From the NCBI GenBank assembly GCA_016859345.1, contig CM029118.1, positions 30,100,501 through 30,164,500 of the forward strand: a DNA stretch of 64,000 nt, written 5' to 3'. Positions 13,705 through 24,688 of the stretch are shown piece by piece. The notes below the pieces were generated by a model that saw only the letters and a list, made by a program, of their open reading frames with translations, searched no databases and was not told the DNA's origin. The DNA comes from Istiophorus platypterus (Eukaryota > Chordata > Actinopteri > Istiophoriformes > Istiophoridae). Within the stretch, counting starts at the first letter, position 1; each line of letters begins with the position of its first letter. The position numbers were made by a program, and so were the translations under genes.

Positions 13705-13845
13705 GGATGACTGTGGCTCAGAAGGTAGAGCGGGTTGTCCACTAACCAGAGGGTCGGTGGTTTGATCCCTGGCTCCTTCAGTACGTATGTTGAAGTTTCC
13801 TTGGGCTAGATACTGAGCCCCAAATTGCCCCTGATTTATCACCAC
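13705..13845 (+). mobile_element. tRNA-derived SINE-like repeat (head region)
   Basis: It carries an RNA polymerase III internal promoter pattern: box A TGGCTCAGAAGG at about 13714-13725 and box B GGTTTGATCCC at 13759-13769, about 45 bp apart. This is followed by a non-tRNA body (cttgggctagatactgagcccc) familiar from an abundant fish repeat. The anticodon arm cannot be folded as a real tRNA, so it is read as a SINE-type copy rather than a tRNA gene. A (TG)n run at 13850-13872 follows directly. Confidence 0.65.
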
Positions 13846-13877
13846 TATGTGAGTGTGTGTGTGTGTGTGTGTATGAA

Positions 13878-14085
13878 TAAAGAAAGCAGAGTTTATATGC
13901 CTCCACAACAGTGATAGCCATGGTCAAAGGCATTAAGGTTTTGGGTTGTCTGTCCATCCATAGGCCCATCCATCCCATTCCTGATGGGATGTGATATAAA
14001 GTAAACACCTTGAGGGAATTTTTTCAAATTTGACACAAATTTTCACTTGGACTCAAGGATGAACTGATTACAATTTGGTGTTAAA
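13878..14085. repeat. teleost interspersed repeat ending about 30 bp before exon 2
   Basis: Phrases such as 'gatagccatggtcaaaggcatta', 'gggttgtctgtccatcc' and 'ttgagggaattttttcaaattt' followed by 'cttggactcaaggatgaactgatt' belong to a very common percomorph repeat. The copy stops close to 14085, leaving only about 33 bases before the exon 2 acceptor. Confidence 0.6.
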
Positions 14086-14118
14086 GCTAAGTACTTGTGC
14101 ATTTTCTCTCCCCTGCAG

Positions 14119-14256
14119 TGTGTCCAGATAAGGAGCCAGGACTACAGCCATGGATGCCAGGACACAGCGAAGACCACCGTGTTACAATTGGTTATGGCAG
14201 GAAGGTCCTCCTCACAACTTCAGCTACAGTCCACTCCATTGAGATTCACACTGGTG
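14119..14256 (+). CDS. cemip: cemip coding exon 2: start of the mature protein and G8 domain (residues 29-74)
   Basis: Acceptor ctctcccctgcag|TG; donor GTG|GTAAGC. Frame enters in phase 1 and leaves in phase 1. The product begins V-C-P-D-K-E-P-G-L-Q-P-W and includes the segment L-L-T-T-S-A-T-V-H-S-I, matching the start of mature mammalian CEMIP (CPDxxPxLxPW and LLTSSATVYSI). The G8 domain, a beta-rich fold of about 120 residues named for its eight glycines, starts here at about residue 39. It probably contributes to extracellular carbohydrate binding; this is family knowledge, not visible in the sequence. Confidence 0.95.
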
Positions 14257-17002
14257 GTAAGCTAGACACATCCAATGTGTTCATCTTTCATCTCACAGAA
14301 ATGGTAGTTCGAGTTTTCTTAGTTTCTGTAATGCGACATATTTTTGAGTGAGACAGAGTATGTGGGTAGGGTATAGTTATGAGGGGAATTTAAAACAAAT
14401 TCTTCAGATTTGATTGGATTGCTCAAAAATAGGTATAGCTTATCAAATACAGCTTGATATGGAGTTTTAGTGGAGATATGGTGCTGCAGAGGACGTCAGC
14501 CCTGTTTTTAGATCAGGAGTCAGAGGATGAGGGAGAAATGAATAAATTAAACCTCAAACATGTTCTTCTGCAAGCACAGAAGCCTCCCTCTGCGCTACTG
14601 CTAAGCAAACCACGCCCCACTGGCTAACAATGAAGTGTGGTTTTCTTAGCTAGTTACCCTAAGTCACATTTGGCTGGGTACATTTATGTACTGTATTTAA
14701 CCCTGAGTTAAATTGAGACACCAGAAATACTGTAACATTTTGCAGGAGGAGAGAAGAAACACTATAATTTATTTTTCATTTTAAATGTATTTAGCATATA
14801 CCCAGAGAGTAAACAATTAACACAGGGACACAAGATTAGAACTTTAGAAAATGTATATTTATTCCATCCGGTCTTTAACTGCTAAATAGAGCATTCTGAT
14901 GGACAGAACACCGACCACTCACATCAGCCGATCACCAGCAGTGTATTCGTGCTTGGTATCACTGGGTTATGATGCATCATCTCTTTGGCTACCAGCTCAT
15001 TAGTAAGCACATATTAGTCGATGAATAGGATTGGATATCAGTATGAACTTGCTGTATTTTATAAAGTGCCATTTAGCCTACACTGCTTGCTGCTGCAGCA
15101 CCCTCCACTTCCACAGCCTCCTTCTCAGCTGACTAAACTTGTCAATAACTGAACCTTTTTCTTTTACCTGAAAATTACATTAATTTACCTCAATTTGAAT
15201 TAGGTTAATACATTTAAAATAGTCCGATGTGGTATTTTAAATAGGTTGTAAGGGGAAATAATGGATAAAACTTGGTAATATAATTAAAGGATCATAGTAA
15301 TAAATTATCCCATATCTGCTTGTTCAAAGATATTTAATTTTTTTTCTTTTAAACAGGGTACAAATAACAGACAAAGTAATAGAAATCTGGCTACTGTCCG
15401 AAACACAATGATTTAAATTAAAGTGTTTGGTATGTTTTTGGGAATATATTAAGGGTATTGAAGGGGATTGTCATTTAATATTGTTTGATGTAATTGACGT
15501 GCTAAGATCTAATGTTCATATATTTGTACAGCTATTCTGATTCTACAGTACATTCAGAAAGTAATTAGGCCCCTTACTTTTTCACATTTTTTAAATTTAC
15601 AGCCTTATGCGAAAATAGGTTAAATTCATTTTTCTCTCAGCAAGTTACACTCAATATTCCATAATGACAAAGCAAAGAAAAAAATTTAAGAATTTTTTGC
15701 AAATTTATTAAAGATGTAAAATTTAATTCCATTGACATTAATATTCAAACCCTTTACTCATTACTTTCTTGAAGCTACTTTGGCAGCGATTACAGCTGCA
15801 GGTCTTCTTGGGTTTAACAAAACAAGCCCTCCACACCTGTATTTTGAGATTTTCTGCCATTTTTCTTTGCAGTTCCTCTACAGTTTTCACAGGTTGGAGT
15901 GGGTCTGTCGATTGCATGCGTTTTTCAGGTCTCACCAGAGATTTTTGATGTCCCAGCCAATTGGCCCAGCTAATTTACAGAGCTGTCCCTAAGCCTCTCC
16001 TCCATTGTATTGGTTTTGTGTGTACTTTCTGCCCAGCCAAAGGGTTCTGAGTGCTCTGGATAAGGTTTTCATTAAAAATATTTCTTTGTCCCTGCAACTG
16101 AAAAAAAACAAAAAAAAAAACAAACCCAAAGCATGAGGCTGCCATCACGATGCTTCACTTTTGGGATAGTATTGCACAGGTGGTCAGTGGTTACTAGTTT
16201 CCTCCAGATGACACTTAGACCTGAGGCCAAAAAGTTCAATCTTGGTTTCATCAGACTAGAGGATCTTGTTTCTTACAGTCTGAAGATCCATTAGGTGCTT
16301 TTTTGCACACTACAGAGACTTTCATGTGTCTTTCACTGAGCAGAAGCTTCTGTCTGACCACTCTGCTAAGAAAGCTAAGATTGATGAAGTGCTGCGGTGA
16401 CAGTAATCCTTCTGTAATGTTTTGAGAGGGGTTTTAATTCTCTCTGAATTCACTTTATAGCATTACAATATGTATAATGGAGCATTATTTCTCCCAGCAG
16501 ACTCGTCATTGCTCGTATGCCCCCATAGCTCCCTCAAAGAGCATAGCCTTTCCTGACAAATCTTTCAAAACTTTCAAACCATTTGTTTAAGTGGTCAGTT
16601 TTTTGACAGAAGTGTCTCCAATGAATTATCTCTGATAGTGAAAAAAAATTTAATTAATACATTCATTCTTGCTGAATGTGTGGTGCAAACGGCAAAATAA
16701 CTGGAAAAAAGGCAAAAGAAAAAATGTTGGACCCCAGTCGTTTAGAGAAATACAGCACTTAGAGGAGATGATGTTGGATGTTCAGCAGCTATTCACCACC
16801 TCAGTACTGACCTGGAATCATTGGATTGTAAATTTGTTAAGAGAGATGGTTGACCAGCCACATCTGCTGTGTGTGAGTGTGTGAGTGTGCAGTCTGACCT
16901 CAGGGCCATAAATGGTAGGAAGACAAAAGGTGTCTAAGGCACTGGGGCGTGAAGGACCTGCCAGGAGACATCATCACTCCCCCTTCTCCTCTTCCCATGT
17001 AG
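14257..17002 (+). other. cemip: cemip intron 2 (2.7 kb)
   Basis: Donor GTAAGC at 14257, acceptor cttcccatgtag ending at 17002. Its main recognisable content is a decayed Tc1-like element at 15545-16470. The rest is AT-rich non-coding sequence with no recognised element. Confidence 0.85.
15545..16470 (-). mobile_element. decayed Tc1-like transposon (salmonid-type family), transposase on the minus strand
   Basis: The left end (acattcagaaagtaattagg, then ccccttactttttcacattt) is the terminal repeat of the familiar fish Tc1 family whose ends read 'cattcagaaagtattcagacccctt'. Inside, the minus strand carries transposase remnants. An open stretch at 15738-15935 has T-V-E-E-L-Q-R-K-M-A-E-N-L, which corresponds to the transposase C-terminus. 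Further right, 'ttcaatcttggtttcatcag' at 16237-16256 is a family landmark. Internal deletions, stops and loss of the far end make it inactive. Confidence 0.85.
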
Positions 17003-17141
17003 GAAAGTTGGTGATCGCTGACACCAACCGGCCCATACTGCTTCGAACAAAACACATCCTGATTGGGAACAAAGGAGAACTACACATAGGAAGCCCAGAC
17101 TGTCTTTATAAAGGCAACCTCACCATCTCTCTGTTTGGAAG
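17003..17141 (+). CDS. cemip: cemip coding exon 3: G8 domain (residues 75-120)
   Basis: Acceptor ccatgtag|GA; donor AAG|GTACAG. Enters phase 1, leaves phase 2. The product contains P-I-L-L-R-T-K-H-I-L-I and G-E-L-H-I-G-S, conserved G8 strands in CEMIP (mammalian PIVLRTRHILI and GELHAGS). The sequon N-L-T at residue 113 corresponds to the mammalian N-F-T site in the same place, so N-glycosylation is likely conserved. The open frame continues upstream into the intron to 16912, but the acceptor and the match to CEMIP fix the exon start at 17003. Confidence 0.95.
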
Positions 17142-17232
17142 GTACAGTTGTATGAAATTTAGCAGGAAAATATTGTGATACTTTAATGCGTCTTTGTATT
17201 TTCAAGAAGTGACACTAATTATTACACTATCA

Positions 17233-18280
17233 TACACTCATTGTGCACTTTATCAGGAATACCATATAAATACTAGGTAGGACTCCCCTTTGCTATCAGA
17301 ACAGCCTTAATTAATCCTGCTATGGATTCCACAAGGTTTTAGTAACATTCCTGGTCCATGGTCCGTATTCACATGATTTTACAACAAAATTACTGCCAAT
17401 TTGTCAGCTGCACATTCATTCTGTTCTACCACATCCCAAAGGAGTTCTTTTGGATCCAGATCTGGAGGCTTGGATGGCCACTGAAGTCATTTTCAATTGA
17501 AACCAGTTTGACAAGAACTTTTAATCTGTGACATCGATCACTATCCTGCGGGAGGTAACCTATAGAAGATGGCAAATTGTGCCCATAAAGAGATGCACAC
17601 ACAGACAGGCTGTGGCATTCAAACCAAGACTGATTGGTAATAAGTGCACAAACTAAGCCCAGAAAACATTCCCCACACCGTTACACCACAACAGTCTGGA
17701 TTGTTGACACAGGTTAGGTTGGGTCCATGGATTCATGCTGTTGATGCCAAATTCTGACTTTACCATTTGCAGCTGCAGCAGTAATCCAGATCCATTAGAC
17801 CCGGCTACGTTTTACCAGTCTTTATCTGTCCAGTTTCAGTGAGCCTTAGTCCACTCAATCTCAGATTTCTGTTCTTGGCTGACAGGACTGGAATCTCACA
17901 TATCGTGAGATACGTCTCTGCTCACCTCAGGTGTAAGGAGTGTTTACCTGAGTTACCGTAGCCTTTCTGTAAACTACAACCAGTCTGGCCATTCTCCTCT
18001 GACTTCTCTCATCAACAAGATGTCCATAGATGATGTCTCAATTTTTGGCTCCATCCTGAGTCAACTCTAGAGACTGTTGTGTGTGAAAATCCCAGGAGAT
18101 CTTCAGTTTCAGAAATACTCAAACCTGACTACCACCAACAATCATGTCATGGTCAAGACACTGAGATCATATTTTTTCATGATTCTGATGTTAGGTGTGA
18201 ACATTGTTCGGTGCTCCTGACCTGTGTCTGTATGTATAAGCAGGTACAAAGGAGTTCTTGATAAAGTGCTCACTGAGTTT
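17233..18280 (-). mobile_element. decayed full-length Tc1-like transposon with both ends
   Basis: The left end cactcattgtgcactttatc (from 17235) and the right end gataaagtgctcactgag (18260-18277) are imperfect inverted repeats of each other, as in the common fish Tc1 family ending 'aataaagtggccggtgagtg'. The minus strand between them reads as a broken transposase. A helix-turn-helix part near 17940-18010 (R-G-E-W-P-D-W corresponds to the family's R-R-M-A-R-L) is followed by the DDE part toward 17300. Many stops show it is dead. This family differs from the elements in introns 1, 2, 9 and 14. Confidence 0.85.
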
Positions 18281-18810
18281 AATAGTGTTTGTTGTAAAAA
18301 TTAGTGAATGTTAAACTGGATGTCAATTGTAGTTGCAACCTTAAAGGATAAGCCTGGCACTGGTCTATATATTCCTTAAGTCAGGAAAATGCATGAATCA
18401 AGAATAAATTGACTGTATAAACAAGTTTTTCCTTAGTTTTGATTTAGGACCATCATACTCATGAATTTTATTAATGGAAGAAAGCTGAAAATAAAATTAA
18501 TTTATCTTTTTAGTGATTTAAAATATTTAGAAATCAAGGTAAGGCTATGTGGAGTGCAAATTAATAAAAAAAACAATTTATTCTGACAAAGAGAGGTACC
18601 TTCAAATAAGGTCAGTTTAACCATGAAAAACTAAGGATGGGCCAGAATGGAAAGCTGCTTTGCTTCAGTTAAAAAAAACAAAATACTTCTTTCTTGGGTT
18701 GACATAGTTTGTCGCCCCTTAGAAGTTACAATCTGATGAGTTTGGATTTTTTTTTAAATTCATCCTGCAACAAATTTTATGAGCCCCTCAGTGACTGAAA
18801 TGTCCAAGTT

Positions 18811-18894
18811 ACATACACACACACACACACACATGCACACACACACACACACATGCACACACACACACACACACATGCACACACACACACACAC
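18811..18894. repeat. interrupted (CA)n microsatellite with three ATGC interruptions
   Basis: About 84 bases of alternating AC, broken by ATGC at 18833, 18853 and 18875, which are 20 and 22 bases apart. The regular spacing suggests expansion of a larger (CA)8-ATG(C) unit rather than independent mutations. The open frames over it are low-complexity artefacts. Confidence 0.95.
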
Positions 18895-19139
18895 TCTGAA
18901 TATACTCAGTATAGGACCAGTTGTGGAATTATCTGCCTCTGAAAATGGTCTTAAAATAAAATTTTTCACTATTCTGTTTGAGTAATATTTCCCATGAAGA
19001 AAAATTAAAATTCCACTGTTTACAGAGCTACAGGCTTTTTTTTTTTTTTTTTTTAAATCAATTTTTAGCCAGGTTACAAATTTTGTTGCAGGAGTGGCAG
19101 TGTTAGTCCATAATTAAATTTTTTACTAACATCCCACAG

Positions 19140-19330
19140 TGCCCATAAAATGATACCTACTGACTCTGGTGATCCCCTGACCTTCCATTAAATGCCTCCA
19201 TCAGATCAACATTTGCGTTTTAAAGTGAAATGTTTCTACAAATATTGGATGGCTGATGTATGGTACACACCATCATGTCCCTACCAAAGTGATTACAATT
19301 CATAAAGAGATTTCATCTACTGTAGATTTT
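19140..19330. repeat. degenerate teleost interspersed repeat (family A, copy 2)
   Basis: Contains 'gactctggtgatcccctgacctt' and then 'ccaaagtgattacaattcat', in the order found in family A copies at 7200-7480 and 57840-58345. Heavily diverged and short. Confidence 0.4.
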
Positions 19331-19629
19331 GCAACATCATGGAGTTAAAATAAAAGTTTGCCCAATACTTCAGTCAATGGTCAAATACCTGGAAACTACT
19401 AACAAGCAAATGAGGGCAAAATGCTAATAAAAACCTCTTAACAAGAACCACTTAATATGGTGACGTGTGATCAAAACAATTTTACATTAGGGTCTATATC
19501 TGACAATTGTTGCCATTTACCCATTTGTGAACACAAACATTGAAGCACACTCCTTGCTTCAAATTACGATTGTAAAAATACATATAGTATATTATCAAAG
19601 AATTTACAATTCTCTCACATTGTTCTTAG

Positions 19630-19866
19630 ATTGGTTGACAGTGACCAGGAACACAGCTACTTTGGGAGGAAGTACATTGGTGTGGGGACAGGAGGGACAC
19701 TAGAGATCCATGGAGAAAAGAAACTGTCATGGACATTCCTAAACAAGACTCTCCACCCCGGAGAGAACAATCAAAATAACTACCAATTTCAGAGGAGCTG
19801 GGGGAACCGAGGCATCATTATCCATGTCATCGATCCCAAGACTGGAGAGGTGCTGCACGATGACAG
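19630..19866 (+). CDS. cemip: cemip coding exon 4: end of G8 domain and start of GG/ILEI-like domain (residues 121-199)
   Basis: Acceptor cattgttcttag|AT; donor CAG|GTGAGA. Phase 2 on both sides. At 237 bp it is the longest coding exon in the window. The product carries K-Y-I-G-V-G-T-G-G-T-L-E-I-H-G, K-K-L-S-W-T-F-L-N-K-T-L-H-P-G and I-I-I-H-V-I-D-P-K-T-G-E-V, all close to mammalian CEMIP. The N-K-T sequon at residue 159 is conserved with mammals. The G8 domain ends near residue 161; the following segment begins the GG-type lectin (ILEI-like) domain, where human missense changes linked to hearing loss cluster and where hyaluronan handling is thought to depend on structure. Confidence 0.97.
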
Positions 19867-21390
19867 GTGAGAGGTGCCTTGAAGCAGAGGCAGCGTCTCG
19901 GCTGCTGAACAATCATGAGACTTAATTAAAGCAGAAATGATGTAGTAGCTGCCCCCTCATAAGCTGTCTAACTGCAGGGTTGTAATGATGGAGAGAAATA
20001 TGCCTCTAATGACTCTGGCACTGTGTCTTGTAGGGATACTAAATATAGAAATCGATACCATCCTTAATATCCTTTCATCCTTAATTATCCATTTTGTTTT
20101 TATTTCAAACTGAGGTCAGATAAATTGATATACAGCTTTAATTGTGGTAAATTGATGACTTGGTATTTTTTGGAGAAGGAGGGCACTGGACTGCATCCTA
20201 TCTTGATTTTAATATTGTTACAAGATGACAGCCATAAGATGCAATTAATACAAGGCTATTACAACACAGTTAACATGTAGACAGAGGCAACTGTAGTGAG
20301 AGATTAGAGCACAATTAAACAATAATCATAACTGGATTGACAGCAAATACTTCTTTCAAGTGGGATCGTGTCTTACTAGCCAATGTCATTTGGTTGTTCT
20401 CATAACATATATTTGAGCTTGGCTTTTTCTGTCTTGCTCACAAGAAGTAATTTTAGCTTCCTTTTTTCATAGAAGTACACTCTTTTGTTAAGACACCTAA
20501 TATTAGGGGCACTTTATGTACATTACAGGCTGGCTGAAATCACAAAGGATGTTTGGGGTTTTTTTTGTTTCTTGTTTTGTTTTTTGTTTTTTTTAATTGC
20601 TTATTAATGTATCTTTGTCAATGAAAGAAAGGATGAAAAATATAGGAAATTATCATTTAGGCTCAGCATTTCTAAGTGGGAAGCTGGGACATGAGTTTTA
20701 TTGAAAGTTCAACCAGGAGGGGCTAAGAAACACAATGCAAACAAACTCATTTGTGTTGTCTGTGTAAACAAAGAAACTATAGCATAGACAAGAGGCACTG
20801 TCAAGAAACTTTAAAAAAAATAAATAAAATATTCCATATATCAGGCATTTTTACTTTGTATTGGCAGTACTCCCTTTTGGTAACACTTTTTTTTTTCAAT
20901 TGTGAGTGTAGGCCAAATAATTAAAAAACAAACAAGCATTCAATTCACTTCAGTTTTATTTATATAGCACCATATTATAACAGAGGTCATCTCCAGGAAC
21001 TTTTCACATAGAGCAGGTCTAGACTGTACTCTTTAAACATGCAATATAATTTTAGTTGGACTTTAACATGAGGTGTGTGTTCAAGCAACCAATATTTAAT
21101 CTTTTTATTAATAAATTCATGAGGCATCATTTGAAAAAGTTCCTTCTGTGTTTTCTGTCCTTTAACATTTAATATTTTAGATACATGTGCCATCTCTATA
21201 AATATAGTAAAATCATTTTTAAACCTGATAATATTAAATTAAGCACATGCAATAGTTGTTGATCTGTGGACTGGTTTCCATATTGAGTGGGTTTCAAAAA
21301 GCCCTTTCTAGCCCAGGCTGAACTGGAAGATAAAATAATGATTTTGCATCTTTGTCCTGTTCCTCTTTTAACCTCCTTTATCTCTCACAG
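19867..21390 (+). other. cemip: cemip intron 4 (1.5 kb)
   Basis: Donor GTGAGA, acceptor ttatctctcacag. AT-rich. The only recognised element is a LINE 3'-tail-like repeat at 20938-21065; T-rich runs occur at 20557-20595. Confidence 0.85.
20938..21065. repeat. LINE-tail-like interspersed repeat fragment
   Basis: The string 'ttcagttttatttatatagcaccat' followed by 'aacttttcacatagagcagg' and 'tctagactgtactcttta' matches a recurrent teleost sequence of the form 'caattttatttatatagcgcc...', which usually marks the end of L2-type or related retroelements. It is degenerate and short. Confidence 0.5.
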
Positions 21391-21570
21391 ATTTGACACA
21401 TACCGCAGTAAGGATGAGAGTCATCGCCTTGCAAAGTATGTGGATGGTGTGGAAGCAGGGCTCATACTGGCCATGGTGGTAAACGACGAAGGCTCCAACA
21501 ACTTGGAGGACTCAGCCAAGAAAAGCCTCTCCAGGCTGGGTAGTCATTACATCAGCAGTCTGGGATTTCG
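21391..21570 (+). CDS. cemip: cemip coding exon 5: GG/ILEI-like lectin domain (residues 200-259)
   Basis: Acceptor tctctcacag|AT; donor TCG|GTGAGT. Phase 2 on both sides (180 bp, symmetric). The product begins R-F-D-T-Y-R-S-K-D-E-S and contains V-N-D-E-G-S-N-N-L-E-D and S-L-G-F-R, matching mammalian CEMIP (RFDTYRSKKESE, VNDEGSRNLDD, HLGFR). The V-N-D-E-G motif is a hallmark of GG domains shared with FAM3/ILEI proteins. Because the exon is a multiple of three and symmetric, skipping would remove 60 residues of this domain without a frameshift. Confidence 0.97.
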
Positions 21571-22325
21571 GTGAGTTCCTAGAATATTTTTAGGAAAATA
21601 AATGACATTCCTTTAGCCTCTTGCAATTTGTGAAATAGTCATTTTGATGAAACAAAGATATAACTGCTATAAAAATAGTAGATTAAAAGATGAATCAATG
21701 AAGACAATAATTGTTAGCCACAGCCTTCTGATGAACACTACGTTCTCAGCATCACTGCTGAGTTCTTCCAATACAAACTCAGACATACTCAGTTCAGTTA
21801 TATGAGGAAAGAAAATGTATTTTCTAAAGCTCCTAGCACTGTATTCTCTAGAGCACTCTTTATATTGATTGCTGTGAATTAATGAGAAAATGTTACAACC
21901 TCAGTAGATAGTTGTCTTTTTCTAATGAATCCCTGCAGCTTTTTGGGACCTTTTGGTACTTTGGCACACTTGATTTTCAGTAAAATATTTCCAGTGTAAC
22001 ATTTGTTGAAAAATAAATAAATAAAAGTCATTGAGGTCATAGTAAAAGGCGTTGTTGTAATGGACTACTTTATACTGACAGGTGTTTCCAATTTTTTGTG
22101 CTCCCTATTTATATATAAGAGAGAGCAGAAATGAGAAACACTTTTTAATGCTGTCCAGAGCAATATCACCACTTACACTCTCTAAACTTATGTACACAAA
22201 CATACGCACACCTACACACACTCATACACTCCCAATTATTATGGAATGCTGTAGCAGTTCTGTGTGCTTTTGTTATGCTATATCTTACTGTGCAGCAATT
22301 GTTTAAGAGAAAAAGCTTGGTCTGT

Positions 22326-22382
<57 letters not shown>

Positions 22383-22383
22383 T

Positions 22384-22423
<40 letters not shown>

Positions 22424-24379
22424 ATATGTCAGGAATGCATGGGGAGCAGAAACTGAAACATGCCATGATAACAAAACCCCTGCAGATGTCTCAAAATTTG
22501 ACAGAAGCGGTATCAGTGGATAAGAATGTGTACACTTAGACAGCGACACATTCTTCTGTGTTCTTTTGTATGTTGGATAGGCAACTTTGTGTGAGTATGT
22601 TTTGTACAATATCAGAGGCCTTATTGTGGGCTGAGAGGAAATGGCAACACTGGTGAATTTAGGCCTTGTGGTTAGCCTCCTAACCAGGCAGTGTTATGAA
22701 ACTTAATGCTATAGAGGACACAGCAGGAAACACTGAGAGGGTTTTATGCATCATGGAGTGTGAGTTAACATTACCTTTCCCAGTTTGCACTTGGCTTCAT
22801 GGTTGTGGATGCTGTAGAGAACAGGGTACGTAGATGGGAGTTAGGGTGAGGTGACAGAGAGACTCCTCACACTGGTGCCAAACAGATCAGGACTGGTGTC
22901 ATCAGGAGAGAGAGATTATGTGATTTGCTGCACACCCAAAGAGATTTTAATGAGCTTGAATTTATGAGGCGGTGGAGACTCTGCTGTACATTCTCATTTA
23001 TGTAATTTGCATATGTTTACTGTAGCTGCCACAGTGGTGCTGGTGGCAAGATGAGAAATACAACGATACACCTCTGGTGCAGCCCTTTTTAAAAGTCAGC
23101 ATAAATCAATTCAAGTCATTTTAGGAATGAAACTGTGTTGCGTTGGGTTTTCGATTTATTATAGTTTTTAAGCATACATTCTTGTTTTAATGGTGTAGAT
23201 GGCAAGAGCGAGCTGACTCGTTGTACAACTATATCATAATGAAGCAGCAGTAATTCACATGTGTAACTGATCAACGTCAGTCACTGCTGAGATTTAAAGT
23301 ATGCTGTGCCAGACTGGATGATAATTTGACATATCATAGCTCCCTTCCATTCAGGTGTTTTAGAGTCCTTACCCTGGTAATGTGTATGCTTACATTTTGG
23401 AATAATATACTAAAATGGAATGAAGCTATTGTACCTGTGATTTTCCCTCCAGCAATGTTGACAGTGAATAATTGTTTAAGTCTTCTCTCTCTTAAGTCTT
23501 CAATTTTTTTTCTGTTTTTTATCACTGTAAACTGAGGGATAGGTAGAGAATACAAGAAATCAATGATAATCACAAATGTTTTTCTCTATTTTGGATTAAT
23601 TGTAAAAATAATCAACACATTAACTGATATGGAAGTAAAGGTTCCAGCCTGAGTTAAGATATTAAACACTGATACATCAGAGATTATTTTGTTTTGCTTG
23701 TCTTATTGTGTTATTAAACAGTAAAATAAAATTTACACCAACAGTAACAAATTGTTTATGCAAAAAAGTGAAGTTGAATTTAATCAAATTATTCCTGACA
23801 GTTCTGACAAACCAATATTATGGCAAAATTTGACTAGTAAAAAAAAATCAAAAAAAAATCACTAGTACTATTTTTTTCAATTGAGCAATACCCCCATGTT
23901 GCCAGTATACTGTCATATGACTGCAACTGAGAAACAGCTGGTTCACACAAGAGTGTTCTTGTTCAAGTTCAGTTGTTCAAGTTTTTATATACATTGCACT
24001 GTATACTGAAAGTCTCCTCAACACTAAAGTCATACCTCCTGTCCTGAATGTTACCCAGTTCATAGTATTTTCTGCCAATATACAATCTCTCACTTCCCTT
24101 CACACATACATGGTGACATCTTAGACACAGTCATGGAGTCACACACATACATATTGTTGAGCATCTCCGGTTATTCCCTGACAGCCAACATGTCATTGCC
24201 AGAGTGATCATTTTCTTATCATTCTTCTGCCTGTATGTCCTATTCTTTTATTTTTGTGCTGTCATTTCTTTTTCATCATTCTGTCTTTGTCTTTGTCTGT
24301 CTGCCCTTCTTTCTCTCCATTATCTGATCGTTTTTTACTCATTTGCTTGCCTTATTTCTTCTGTCTTCTTCCTCTGCAG
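21571..24379 (+). other. cemip: cemip intron 5 (2.8 kb)
   Basis: Donor GTGAGT, acceptor tcttcctctgcag. It contains a long (TG)n microsatellite at 22328-22421 and a pyrimidine-rich stretch at 24210-24370 that runs into the exon 6 acceptor. No transposon was recognised. Confidence 0.85.
22328..22421. repeat. (GT)n microsatellite, about 94 bp
   Basis: Almost pure GT/TG with a single TT and TCTG interruption near 22380-22390. Open frames crossing it on both strands are repeat artefacts. Confidence 0.97.
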
Positions 24380-24450
24380 ACATCCCTGGACTTTTATAGT
24401 GACAAAAGGCGACACTTCTTCAGTTGTGGAGGATCACACTGTCTATCAAG
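24380..24450 (+). CDS. cemip: cemip coding exon 6: GG/ILEI-like domain (residues 260-283)
   Basis: Acceptor cctctgcag|AC preceded by a strong pyrimidine tract; donor AAG|GTAGGA. Enters phase 2, leaves phase 1. The short product R-H-P-W-T-F-I-V-T-K-G-D followed by S-S-V-V-E-D-H matches mammalian CEMIP HPWSFLTVKGNPSSSVEDH. The H-P-W-x-F and K-G motif closes the GG-domain fold shared with FAM3 proteins. Confidence 0.96.
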
Positions 24451-24688
24451 GTAGGAATCAGTTTTTAATTGCTTAATTGCTTCCAAACTGATCTAAAGCA
24501 TTAAAAAAAACAATTCACATATTTTAAATGATCATCTGGCTCAGTGTCAGAATAATATTTTAATGTGACACAATCAAAGTCGTGCCAGTGCAGAAAAGCC
24601 TGCACGAGACCAATGCTATGGAATTATCTTACATCTTAAATGACTAACAATATTTACACAAAGTCTGTGTGTGTGTGTGTGATGCCAG
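24451..24688 (+). other. cemip: cemip intron 6 (238 bp, the shortest here)
   Basis: Donor GTAGGA; acceptor gtgtgtgtgatgccag. It is far shorter than its neighbours. The 3' end carries a TG run (24666-24681) where a polypyrimidine tract would normally be; the branch-point region is otherwise AT-rich. Confidence 0.9.
24666..24681 (+). repeat. cemip: (TG)8 run abutting the exon 7 acceptor
   Basis: Sixteen bases of TG ending seven bases before the first base of exon 7. It replaces the usual pyrimidine tract. Confidence 0.95.

Larger units (their letters stand above)
3467..14118 (+). other. cemip: cemip intron 1 (10.7 kb)
   Basis: GT at 3467 and AG ending at 14118. It contains a degenerate interspersed repeat (7200-7480), a decayed Tc1-like transposon (9690-11220), a near-perfect 899-bp tandem duplication (11231-13162), a tRNA-derived SINE head (13705-13845), a short (TG)n run and a further interspersed repeat (13878-14085). 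From 3470 to 7200 and from 7480 to 9690 I recognise only AT-rich non-coding sequence. Large first introns often hold enhancers, but no specific element can be pointed to. Confidence 0.85.
17142..19629 (+). other. cemip: cemip intron 3 (2.5 kb)
   Basis: Donor GTACAG, acceptor cattgttcttag. It contains a full-length but decayed Tc1-like element (17233-18280), an interrupted (CA)n microsatellite (18811-18894), a T run (19037-19054) and a short family A repeat fragment (19140-19330). Confidence 0.85.

Noticed and set aside
13714..13775. Possible tRNA gene, from box A and box B-like motifs
   Set aside because: The stem pairing of a real tRNA cannot be made and the sequence continues into a common fish repeat body, so it is called a tRNA-derived SINE-like copy.
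16912..17002. In-frame upstream extension of exon 3 beginning with Met
   Set aside because: The acceptor at 17002 and the exact join to exon 2 fix the exon start; the extension is intronic.
22264..22539. Open frames across the GT microsatellite on both strands
   Set aside because: Repeating Val-Cys or Thr-His runs are translations of the dinucleotide repeat.
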